Assembly: GCF_029962835.1 (NCBI RefSeq)
Contig: NC_080574.1
Coordinates: 26,572,001 to 26,636,000, forward strand
Origin: Magnolia sinica
Taxonomy: Eukaryota > Streptophyta > Magnoliopsida > Magnoliales > Magnoliaceae
Reading direction: 5' to 3'
Length of the DNA stretch: 64,000 nt
The notes beneath the pieces are model-generated. The model was not told where the DNA came from. It worked only from the letters and a program-made list of their open reading frames with translations, and made no database searches. This document shows positions 47,301 through 58,300 of this stretch, in pieces. Both the position numbers and the translations under genes were made by a program. Numbering within the stretch: the stretch's first letter is position 1; every line of letters begins with the position of its first letter.

Positions 47301-50300
47301 TCATTGCGAATTCCCAGAACAGAGCTGCTGTGCTTGCTGCTCCAAAACCAAATGTTCCTGCCCACTCTGGTGATTCTACACCTCTTGTTGCAGATTCCCA
47401 GAACAGAGCTGCCATGCTTAGTGCGACAAAACCAAACGTTTCTGCACCAAGCCTTTTGGGAGCTGCAGTGCTTACTGCAACAAAACCAAATGTTTCTGCA
47501 CCAAGTCCTTTGGGAGTTGCAGTGCTTACTGCGACAAAACCAGATGTTTCTGCACCAAGTCCTTTGGGAGCTGCAGTGCTTAATGCGACAAAACCAAATG
47601 TTTCTGCACCAAGTCCTTCAGGAGCTGCAGTGGTTACTGCAACAAAACCAAATGTTTTTGCACCAAGTCCTTCAGCTTCATTAAAGTTGAAAGGCATGAA
47701 CTCTACAAAGTCAAAGGGCACTTCTGATACCAAAGCTTCTGCACCACCATCTGATTCAAAGTCACACGCCTCTACTGCCTCTTCTAACTTCTTGAATTCT
47801 TCTTTCCATAGTCAACCCATGAAGCCTGCAAACAAGGTAAAACAGCAAATAATGAAACGTGAAAGTGATACTGATTTTAGTGAATTCCTTTGCTATTTGT
47901 ATATTGACTTGTTGGTGCTTCCAACATAGCTTTGAATTTTGCATGCTGATTGGAGTATTATCTGAATTTGTTAATTACCAGGCATCAAAGGAGGGTTCTA
48001 CTTTCCACTCATCTTCTCTTCCAAAAGGGTACTATCCCATGGGAAAAATCTCTTCATTTTCTAGTCAAGGGAATGGAGGATCATCCCAGCAAAATGGATT
48101 CAGGAACTTCAGACCAGATGGCCAATCCTTTGTTCATAATGACAGATTTCATATGAGAGAGAAATTTGACAGAGTAGGGGTGTATGGTTCATCTAATATC
48201 TTAAACTGTGGTCCACGTGCTCTACAGGTTAGCCAATTGAATGCTTCGAGCTCATCATCCCAGAAGACTCGGTTGAGCTCTTCAATCCGAAGAGACCAAT
48301 ATAACCTAAAAGATTTTGAGACTAGGTATGAGCAAGCAATGTTCTTTGTTATAAGATCTTTTAGTGAAGATGACATTCATAAGAGCATCAAGTATAATGT
48401 ATGGGCAAGCACTCAAATTGGGAATAAAAAATTGGACGCTGCATTCCATGATGCAGAAACCAGGTCAAGCAATAAGGGTGCAGTCTGTCCAATCTTCCTC
48501 TTCTTCTCGGTGAGTCTTGATTGTCCTTCATGTGATAAGCCACTCTTTCTATTATGGATAGTTTCTGTCAATTGCAATTTAGTAGTTCTCTCGGCTTCCA
48601 ATTTGTATTTCGTAATCTCTTCCAAAGACCTCTTCTGGATGATGTTCCTGTTCTCTTTATGACTATGGGAACATTTGTATACTGGTCAGTCGTATGAACT
48701 AGCATTGAAGTGCTTGATGTTATGCCATGGGTGGTGCTGCAGATATGCCTATTAATACTATGGTAATGGATGCAAGAAGTCAATGACAACCCACCATAGC
48801 ACAGAAATGGGGATGATTGCTACAGTATATTAATCACTTCTTTTTTGTCATTGTACTTATGCACTTTTGCCCATTCAAAAAGAAAGAAAGAAAAGGAAAG
48901 GAGTTGTCTATTTTTAGTGATGCTTATGGAGATACTCAATTCTGTTAAGAAAAATACAAAATGCTCAATAGAGTCAAGTCTTATGTTCCTAGCGATTAGG
49001 TCATCTATGATGCGAGACACTGATAGGGCAGATTTTATTGAAAGAGACGCAGAAGGTGGCAATGATGAGAAATCATCACCCAGCAACTAACAAAATATTA
49101 GACCAAAAAGTTGCAAAAGTAAAGAAAAGAAAAGAACAACAGAGGAAAGATTTGAGCGACATTGCCCATCAAACACATCCAACCTGGCCTTCTGAAACCC
49201 TGCATCAGGGCCTTTCAGAAACCTTTATAACATGGAAGAAACCTTAAGGAACATGATTATTTGAGAACATTTTTTTTTTTTGCCACTTAATGGATGCTGC
49301 ACAAGCAATGCAATATCCAGTTCAATTTCATTTTCAGCTGCATGTGACATGAAAAGAAGGGGAATAAGGTCATTAGAATTGCTACTATTGATACAATTCC
49401 TTACCCATTTCCCATGAACTGCCAAATCAGACTCAATACAAGAGAACTGTTATTAACTCATTAGCCTGGTTGTGCAATGAACGCGGAGACGTGGGGTGTG
49501 GTAAATTGATTCTTCATGAGGATGGGGTGCCTTTCTGTGAAATGTGGTACACGTGGTGTAGCCATGTAATCAGCATCCGGACTGTGGAGCATGCATATTA
49601 AAGTTAAAATGCAAGTATGCAAGTTTGCAATAGTCTAACGTGGGGGTTCAAATTTGGGAATAACTGGTTTTGCTGAAGTCTGAAATTATCTGATTTAGTA
49701 TGCGAGGTATTTTTGGGATAGATTGTCAAAGCATTGTTAAGTGTGCAATCTAGTGCCAGGATGCAATTTGGTTTTAGTGGTATGAATGAGTAATTAGTTC
49801 TCATAGGCAGGGCCATAATTTGGATTAAATGTATACAAATGACTGGAAACCTGTACAAACTGTATCACTAGGTATTCAATTCGTAATTTTGAACATATAT
49901 TTGCTATTTTTATGCGTGAGATTGTGCTAGTGTAACACAACCATTTTAGTTATTAGGGGGTATGGCATATGGAGCGATGGGATAGAGAGAAATGTGAAAA
50001 AGATTAGGAGGGGAAAGAGAAAAAAAAGGAAGAAAGAGGCAAGAGGGAGAGGGAGAGGTGGGAGCTACATGTAGGTTCTCCGCGCACACAGAGAAGGGAA
50101 TGGTGAGCGACCCATCCTCATTGTTTCCCTAGCTATGGCCTACTCGAGGCCCTAATCCACCTAATTTCTGGCATGATGTCCTAACATGATCCAGCAGAAC
50201 AGATGCATGGAGTAGGCGTCATGCAACCATCAAGGTGGGCCCCACAGAGCCATTGCCACAGGGTTTCTCTAATTAGACTTCTTTGTGTGGGCAACATGCA

Positions 50301-53300
50301 AAGGAGGGGAAGAGGAGAGGTCAATGCGGGCTACACACATTAAAACAACTGAAAGGAAGCACATGCAATCTATGTCATCCCTTGTGCAGTAAAATCTCAA
50401 GCAACTGTCCCTGCTAGCCACATCTTTTTGATACATTTAGCCTCAACCAATATTGTGAAGACTAGTTGCAAGGGCAAAAATATCCAAAGCTATAGGTGTT
50501 ATATATGCCAAAGATAATGAAGGCTTGTAGTTTTGAACTTTGGATACGCTAAAATTGGCTATTAGCATCATCATCATCTAAGCCTTATCACAATTAATTG
50601 GTCGGTTACATGAATCATGTTCTGCCATTCCACTCTATCAAGGGCTAGACCTTCAATTAGACCATAGGTCATCAAGTCTTTTCTTTCTACCTTTCCATGT
50701 CCTTTTGGCCTTCCCCATGTTGTTTTAGAGCCTTCAAATTGTACTAACTCACTCCTAATTGGTGTGGTTCTTGGTCTCCCTTTATATGGCCAGACCATCT
50801 AATTCTATTTTCCCTAATCATATTACCAATTGGTGCTACACCTAAGTTCCCTCGAATGTGTTCATTTCGAATTCCATCCTTCATCGTCTTGCCACTCATC
50901 CATCTCAACATCCTTATTTTAGCTACACTTCCTATGAACATGTTGTTCCTTGACTATCCAACATTTTGTCCTATAAAACATAGCAATCCTATAAAACTTC
51001 CCTTTTAATTTGAGTGGTACACAATGATCACATAAAACTCCAGAGGCACATTTCCATTTCTTCCACCCGACTTGAATTCTATATGCAACATTATCATTGA
51101 CCCAAGGTATCGAAAATGGACATATTTAGAAACTTCCCAGTCAGCAATCTTAACTAATTCCTTGTTTGAGTCTTGTTACTCAAATTGCATTTCATATGCT
51201 CTATTCGAGTCCAACTAATTTTAAAACCCTTGGATTCTAAAGCATCCTCCATAAATCTAGCTTTAGTGTTTACGCCCTCTCTCATCTTGTCAATTAAAAC
51301 TGTGTCATCTGCAAATAACATACACCATGGCTTCCTGCAAATGCCTCGCTAACTTGTCCATAACCAATTCGAAAAGGTAAGGGCTCAATGCCGACCCCTA
51401 GCGCAAGCCTACAGTAATTGGGAACTCATCTCTCCACTAATGGTCCTCACATTTGTTATTGCTCCCTATACATATCCTTAATCACGTCAATATATTCTCT
51501 TGAAACTCTTTTCCCAATAGCCACCAGATTAACTCTCTAGGGACCATATCGTATGCTTTCTCTAAGTCAATAAGGACTATATGGAGGTCCTCCTCTCCAT
51601 AAATTTCTCCATCAGTAATCTATGTAGGAAAATAAAATTGGCTATTAGCATGCTTAAAAACATGTAATGGATCATTGACCTCTTTTGTTCTGTTTCAGGT
51701 TAATGCAAGTGGGCAGTTTGTAGGCTTGGCTGAGATGATTGGGCAGGTGGATTTCAAGAAGAACATGGATTTTTGGCAGTTCAATGGCAAGTGGGATGGA
51801 TTCTTTCCTTTAAAATGGCACGTGATAAAAGACATACCTAACAACCAGTTTTACCATATAATACTTGAGAACAATGGTTACAAACCTGTGACCATTAGCA
51901 GAGATACACAGGAGGTAATTTTTCCCCAACTTGCCTTTTATTGTTCCTTGCACGGTGTTTTCCTGAATATTGAAAATTCACATGACATGTGCATACCTTA
52001 CTATGTGATTACCCATAAATACTAGAAACTTTGAACTTGAAACAAAACATATGGTTCCTGTCCATGGTATGCTGTTAGGGATTTGAAATTTGCTTGTCCT
52101 AGGTGGAACCCTCACCCAACTCTACACACGGCTACACATGCATACCTTGAATGCATGTATGTCAACCAAATCATGTATCAGATTGGACTAACCTCTAGGT
52201 CATCTAGCCAAAAACTCAAAACCACTCAACTATGGCAATACGTGAATGGAAACGGTGGATGCTCTAAAAATATGTATTTTTAGGCCTCCAATTGTTTTCC
52301 TTCATGTGGGGCCCACTTCATAATTGACCTGACAGATGATATAGGCGGTGAGTTCCACCTTGTTCACTGCTTGGATGTCGTGCAGAAGTGCCAGGTTGGA
52401 TAGTTGCCTCTACAGTACCTGAGGCTGGTGGTGGGAGTTAAGATTCACAGTATTGACATATTTACTCTTGTTGGTTTTGTTATTATTAAATGCAGTATAA
52501 TTTGCTTACCTATCAGACCATATACAAAAAAAAAAAAAAAAAACCCAGGTGGGTGTGTTAGTGCTGTGGGCAATTAAGGGCCATATATTACTCTCTTTTT
52601 TTATTATTATTATTATTATCATTAAGTCAGTGCAGAATACTTACAAGTTGTCACCCTTAAAAAGAAGTTTGGTATTTCCCATTAGAACTTGACATTTTAG
52701 GAACCCATTTCTTATGTTATTTATACTGTCTGACGAACACCCATAAATTTTACTATTCTCTTCTACAGATTGGATTTCCACAAGGATTAGAAATGCTCGA
52801 GATTTTTAAGAATTATCCGGCGAAAACATCAATATTAGATGATTTTGATTTCTACGAAGATCAGGAGAAATCGAAGAGCAGCAATCACTCATCGGCACAC
52901 TCGAGAACTAGTTATAGTAGTTCACAAGTACGTATCGTGTTCCTTCACTGTTTTGCTATGAAACAATCAGTGAGTTGCAATGAGAAAATGCTCCTTAGAC
53001 TCATGCAAATTATCATGTTCCGAATGCGAAGTTGAGAATTCTATGGTGTGGCAGTGCATCGTCATTCTTGAGAAGACCTAATGTTATTCTACTTTTAAAA
53101 ACTAAAGAAAGAACTTCTGTCCATAAATTATGCACAGGTGTAATAACCACCTGCATTGACTGATTGGTGCACATATCCATCAGTTTGGGGACAGTCCAGT
53201 CCAGAGGGGGAATCTGCCTAACAGATTTTTTCTAACATCCACCCGATTGATTGCATATTTCTAGGTGGTCGGAGAAAGTTGCAATGGATGTTCCCCAACA

Positions 53301-53712
53301 ATGTCGGTGATTATGAGTAACTTTACCCATGTGAATTTGTGGGCTATGCTCCATCTAAGAGGCAGTCAATTGATTCGATAATCCAAAATTTACGCACATT
53401 TGCAATAATCGGACTGGACTTAAGGTTCATTCACTTGAGTTCCACTGTTTGGTTTTAAACTTTAAACCCACGATCATAGCCACTTGTAAAACTGAACAAA
53501 ACATATCATCTATAAGAAATATTAGAAGTGTATGAACCATATACGTTGAGCTCAGTTTATATAATTTTGGATTTTATTTTTAATTCTCCTCTTTTCAGCA
53601 GAAGCATTTAGAAATTGTTGGGGCGAGGAAAGCTGTTGGAGCATCAACAAGAGAAGGGCAGCAGACGCATTTGCAATTGTGGGAGCAAGGAAAGTTGAGG
53701 AAGCATCAATAA
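44313..53712 (+). CDS. YTH-domain m6A reader, ECT/YTHDF family (N-terminus unresolved)
   Basis: Exons 44,313-44,377; 45,716-45,902; 46,000-46,079; 46,835-47,836; 47,982-48,509; 51,699-51,914; 52,769-52,927 and 53,599-53,712 join in phase at GT-AG sites, giving about 780 residues. The first exon enters in phase 1; an ATGG-ending upstream exon or the ATG at 44,330 would start translation. The N-terminal half is disordered, with '[16 protein letters not shown]', 'GDGVEMPFS', '[12 protein letters not shown]' and a tandem-repeat block. The YTH domain spans the end of exon 5 to exon 7: '[17 protein letters not shown]', '[20 protein letters not shown]' and 'WHVIKDIPN'. Three cage tryptophans are present (in YNVWAS, DFWQ and GKWDG). 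Family role: cytoplasmic binding of m6A in mRNA. Odd features: repeat expansion, one extra residue in the cage loop, and a frame change in the last exon. The exact ECT number cannot be assigned. Confidence 0.88.
44378..45715 (+). other. ECT intron with AT-rich repeat and a small hAT-like element
   Basis: The donor is 'aatatggtacat' and the acceptor 'ctttatag'. Sequence at 44,520-44,700 is full of 'gatatt/aatatc' words resembling the element at 60,961. The hAT-like element is listed separately. Confidence 0.55.
45365..45631. mobile_element. hAT-like MITE, 267 bp
   Basis: It begins CAAGGTATTCCATAAC and ends GGAATGCCTTG, an inverted pair, flanked by CTGAACAA (45,357-45,364) and CTGAACAT (45,632-45,639), an 8-bp duplication with one change. 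Arms rich in 'taacggtggctgtaac' and 'cgtaacggccattac' also pair. It lies in an ECT intron. Confidence 0.7.
46835..47836 (+). repeat. ECT exon enlarged by 54-bp coding tandem repeats
   Basis: The 1,002-bp exon is open throughout. From about 47,043 to 47,670 it encodes 18-residue units with the consensus [17 protein letters not shown], in ten variants. A larger 273-bp block starting at 47,021 ('acatctctcattgcgaattc') recurs at 47,294 with few changes, so the array grew by both unit and block duplication. The encoded segment is Ala/Pro/Ser/Thr-rich and predicted disordered. Confidence 0.92.
48510..51698 (+). other. Long ECT intron (3.2 kb) carrying a LINE
   Basis: It runs from the donor 'ttctcggtgagt' to the acceptor 'ctgtttcag' and splits the YTH domain between 'CPIFLFFS' and 'VNASGQF', a position that keeps the frame. 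Apart from the LINE at 50,569-51,633 and a GA-rich patch (49,980-50,070), nothing was recognised. Confidence 0.8.
50569..51633 (-). mobile_element. 5'-truncated RTE-type LINE with 18-bp TSD
   Basis: Minus strand. Degenerate reverse-transcriptase text is readable in broken frames: '[18 protein letters not shown]', '[16 protein letters not shown]' and, at the C-terminus (50,744-50,941), '[20 protein letters not shown]'. It ends in an ATG-repeat tail ('gatgatgatg' on the minus strand), as in RTE elements, not a poly-A tail. Identical AAAATTGGCTATTAGCAT copies flank it at 50,551-50,568 and 51,634-51,651. Stops and shifts make it inactive. It sits in antisense in the ECT intron. Confidence 0.88.
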
Positions 53713-53895
53713 GAGCAAAGCAGCAGAAGCATTGGGAAACTGGGGGAGCAAGGAAAGTTGATGAAGCATCAACAAGAGCACAGAGAACTTCTATGGACCC
53801 CAAGCCATCACTCATCTCCATCACAAAAAACCTCTCACTCAATGCTAACTCCCCACATGACAATTCAACCATGAAGGTTTCAATGGCAAATCATG
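53599..53895 (+). repeat. Last ECT exon: three about 62-bp tandem units and a 1-base shift
   Basis: Three units start at 'cagcagaagcat' (53,596), 'cagcagacgcat' (53,658) and 'cagcagaagcat' (53,722). Units 1 and 3 agree in codon spacing up to 'gcragg', but unit 2 is one base shorter ('catttgcaattg' against 'catttagaaattg'). Read from the upstream exon, the frame therefore ends at TAA 53,710-53,712. The other frame stays open to the donor at 53,896 and has family-like 'SLISITKNLSLNANSP'. A CAGCAG acceptor may give two splice forms differing by one Gln. Confidence 0.7.
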
Positions 53896-55385
53896 GTAAG
53901 TTTACAAGGGAGACATGATTTCCGAATTTTCTCTTATTTTGGCCTTTTGGGCCCATTGTATCATAGCAGTTGGCAAGCTCTGTAATTGTCATTAATTAAT
54001 ATTCTTCTCCTCTCTCATTTTTCTTTTACTTGTGCCATATAATTTGTTATTATAGTAGGAAATAAGATTTTTTATTTTCTTTTTTATACCATTGACGTAT
54101 CCGTTTCTAATTCGATGTTATTACAAATCATTAAGAGTTCAAGACTTCAAATCTGATGGAAATTCTTTCTTCTTTTTTTTCATGTGCTAAGAAAGTTGTG
54201 TGAGGAATGATATAGAGAGAGAAGCTGGCATCGTAGTGGTTATTATTCCTTCATATCATTCCCCATGGCCCGCCCTAATAGCATGATTCGCCCGCTGATT
54301 ATATTCATCAATGCTGTGTTTGGGATGCGCAGGAAGTTCACGTCATTAGAAGCCAGGTGGGGCCAACCATGATGGTTGTGAGGAATCCACCCAGTCCATC
54401 AATTTTGCCAGCTCATGCCAGGACATTATCCCAAAAATGAGGCAATCCAAAACTCAATTGGGCTGCATGACAGGAAACGGTGAACGCGCCCACCATTGGA
54501 ACATTCATTGGGCCACGATAATATTTTGTGTTCTCAGTTCATTCCAGTAGGATTGACCTTATGAACGGTTTGGTTTGGATGGCAGATAAACATCAGTGGA
54601 ACCCAGGGAGGTTTCAACTGTAGGCATGAGCAGGCAAATCTGATAGGCAGGGTGGATTTCTCATAAACATCACGGTGACTTCTGATTAGGAACTTCCCTG
54701 TAGTAGGCAATTCGCCTCAAAGCTTTTGGGCATTCATCCAATTGCAATGTGGGCCACACCTAGCTTCTGACCCAGGAACTTTCCTGTAGCGGGCAATCTG
54801 CCTCAGTGCTTTTTGGGCATTCATCCAATTTCAATGCGGGCCGCAGGCAGCCACATATGACCACCACCTCCTCATTTTTGTGATGCATGTGTGCTTTCAG
54901 ACCTCAAATCCAATCCTTGGCAGGTGACCCCACTACTAATTGTGCACATCTTCAGATAATCCAATCTTTGGCCTCTCCTCGTGGACAATTGCCGTAGGTT
55001 TTTTGAAGCATCAAATCCCCCATCCCATCAAGATTCAAGATCTTGGCCTTTTAACCAATGATCTAAATAACTGAAACATGGGCATCGCAACATGCCCACG
55101 GCCTGAGGAAACTAGTACCAGAATTCACCAAGACCATTATAAGATTATTATCATCTGCCCGGTGTGATTTTTAGGTTATGCTCCACCCACAACAGACCTA
55201 GTCAGCTATTCGGACCATTTGGAATGCCATACATTTTTAACAAGATGAAACTTTTCCTTGTTTAAGCTTTCTACATACATTTACCACATGTTTTGAAAAT
55301 ATCAAATATTGCAAGCCTATCAAGAAGAAAATTTGGAGACAAGGAGTCCAGGTAGAATGGTCCATTCTGAAGATGAACTTGCATC
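53896..55385. other. Intergenic or 3' region between the ECT and CNX5 genes
   Basis: The two genes converge here. A repeat with core motifs covers 54,330-54,690. A direct duplication of about 108 bp follows ('aggaacttccctgtagtagg' at 54,689 and 'aggaactttcctgtagcggg' at about 54,773). No gene was seen. A last small ECT exon at about 54,333 is possible but weak. Confidence 0.45.
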
Positions 55386-58300
55386 TTAGTAAGTGGGAAA
55401 GCTAGGGTCCACATCTTGGGCCCAAGACTCCAATCCCCCAATGATATCCTGGGCTAACGAAAGGCCCATCTTATGGAGGTATTGAACGGCCCTCTGGGAA
55501 TCATTACCTCTCCTACAAATGACATATAGTGACACACGTGTGCCGGAATCCAGACCGCTGCCTTCTTCCTGTTCCTTCAAAGCCGAATGAATCTCCAGCA
55601 GCTTGCCCTCCAAACTTGACAGTGGAATGTTCAAGGACATGGGCAGAGCAGAAATCTTGAAATGGTGTGATGGACGTACATCAACCAATACATGGGCCTC
55701 CCCATTAGCAATTCGATCTTTGTATTCTTTGCAGCTAATTCGAGCACTCTCTGGGAGAAGGTTCAGCTTCGGAGGCACCTGCATTCAAGTAGAGGCCAAA
55801 ATACAAGCAAGTTCAGAGAACTTTGACAAACTCATTCCTCTTTGATAATGACTTAAAGGGTACAAGTTCCAGCAGATTATGCTCCTTTTAGGCCTAGGAA
55901 ATAACCCAGTGGAGCTTTGCTAAGCCCATACTTGTGTGCAATCAGGGTTTTAAATAGCAGTAGCATGTTGCGTAACGTTCAGTCTTCCGTGGCATGTAGC
56001 ATAAATGGCGTAGTGTATAGCATAAGCTACACAATACATCTATTTTTTAATTTAAAAATATGTTAGTAAGAAAAAAAAAAGGCAAAAAAACATAAAAATG
56101 CCTAAAAGATGATTCATTTTTTCAAGCATGTTCAAGCAAGTTATTAATTATCATTTATCAAAAGCCAATCCACATGTATAAGGTCATAAATCAAATCAAA
56201 TAATTGTCACATCAACAACTTTCTAAGTAAACCTCTTTAATTAATAATGCCTAATCGAAAACCACAAGTCACAACTCACAAGTATGAAAAGAAATAAAAA
56301 TCCCACATGTTAAAAGAGTATGAAGTACAATAAAGATGTCATCTATACAAAGAGGGGTTTTCGAAAACCCTTTTTTTTTCTTTTAAGTTTAGTTTTAAAG
56401 GTTTCTTAGCGTGTGAGTTTCACACCAACTTTAACTGAGATCACCACCACCATCATTTTAAAGAAGGTAAACAAAGAAATGTTTGGTTTTAACTTTACAT
56501 TTTAAGTTTTTAATAATGTGAGTTTTACACAATTTCTTGACAACCAAAAAATAAAAATAAAAAATGTACCAAACAGAACTTCAAAAAACAAAAAACAAAC
56601 ATTGCAGCATATGCTACAAACGTTACATGCCACATACATACGTTACAGGGGATTTACGCTATTTAGCTATGCTACGAGCGCTATTTGAAACAGTGTGCAA
56701 TAAAAAGCTCATGTACACCATAAATGTGCCAGCATGGCATGATAGGTCCACGATCCAATCCATCTGTTAGAGAAGGCACCACTACATTGCTGCCCTCGCC
56801 CAATAATCAATTTGATCCACAGGTCAGTGGGCCACTGTTTGCAAACAGAACATACGGCTCTGAAAAACTTGGCTGAAGTTTTCTAACCCATCCAACTGTT
56901 TCCAATATTGAGACCAAATTTATTTGTGGGAAAACATGTGAATGGTCGAACCAACCTGATGGATGGATTGGATCTCGCAGCAATGTGCCATGCTGGTATG
57001 TGTGGTGTGGACATGGACCTTTACAGCACATGTGTGTGCACTTAGCAAAGCTCTAACCCAATGTATGCTAGCAAAACTGTCAATCAGAACCACCGGATAA
57101 CAAGCCAAGACACGACGGTGGTGTTGCAACAGCAAAAAGAATTGACCAATAACTAGGATTATATTATGGAAATAAACGCGGAATGAAGAGAGGGGAGGCA
57201 TCTATTATGATGAAATTATGGTGGGTCATGATGAAGCGTGGCATGCGCCCAGTCTACAAAAGTGGACCCATGGTTCTGAAATTGATGTCATTGATCCAAT
57301 GAGACCCATCGTGGAAGGGCGTGCCCCAAAAAACATCCAAAGAGAGATCCTAGCCATCCAAAATTGGCCTTTGTTCTGGACCAGTGTTTCAAATAGCGCC
57401 CGTAGCATAGCGGTAGCATACGCTACATAGCGTAGCATGGCCGTAGCGCTACGTAGCGTCCCAAATAACGTAAATCCCCTGTAGCGTACGCTACAGGGGT
57501 CGTAGCATATGCTACAGCTACGTAGCGCGTAGCGACCGTAGCGTAAGTTACAATGTATTTTTTTCCTATTTTAGTTTTTTATTATTTTTTCACGTTTTCT
57601 TTATTTCTAATGTTGAGGAATGTGACACTTGTATTGTACTTGATACTTTTAACCTATGGGATTTTTATTTCTTTTCATAATTGTGACTTGTGGTTTCAAT
57701 TAGACATTATTAATTAAAGTGGTTTGCTTAGAAAGTTGTTGATGTGATAATTATTTGATTTGGCTTATATATGTGGATTGGCTTTTGATAAATGATAACT
57801 AATAACTTTTTTGAACATGCTTATAATTGATAAAATGAATCATCTTTTAGGCATTTATATATATTTTTTTTCCTTTTTTTTTCACTATTTATTATATTTA
57901 TCGTATTTTTAAATTAAAAAATAGAAGTATCGTGTAGCTTACGCTACACGCTACGTATTTACGCTACACGCTATAGAGAGCTGAGCGCTACGCATCACGC
58001 TACCGCTATTTAAAACATTGTTTTGGACAATTGTTGTATCTTTTTCCGTAGGCGTCAAATTGTTGGTTCTTGATCAAAGGATTAGGATCTTTGGGCATCC
58101 CCCCATCCACAGTGCAACCCATCAGATCAAAAGTATGGATCATCAAACTATGTGCCCTAAATGTAAAGACCAGATACACTGGGACACTGCACATCTTCAT
58201 GCTACCCCAATAGAAAGGGATGGACCATCAAGCACATCACCCAGGCTACGACTGTTTATTTATTTGTTTTTTAGAGATCACACAGCTGGAATTTTACTAG

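Noticed and set aside
46966-47733. 255-codon open frame on the minus strand opposite the ECT repeat exon
   Set aside because: It is a shadow of the 54-bp repeat; in-phase repeats keep both strands open. The plus frame has splice sites and homology.
54333-54349. Possible last mini-exon of the ECT gene after 'gatgcgcag'
   Set aside because: It would give only a few residues before a stop and fits only the shifted frame. Without RNA it is not better than read-through to the nearby stop.
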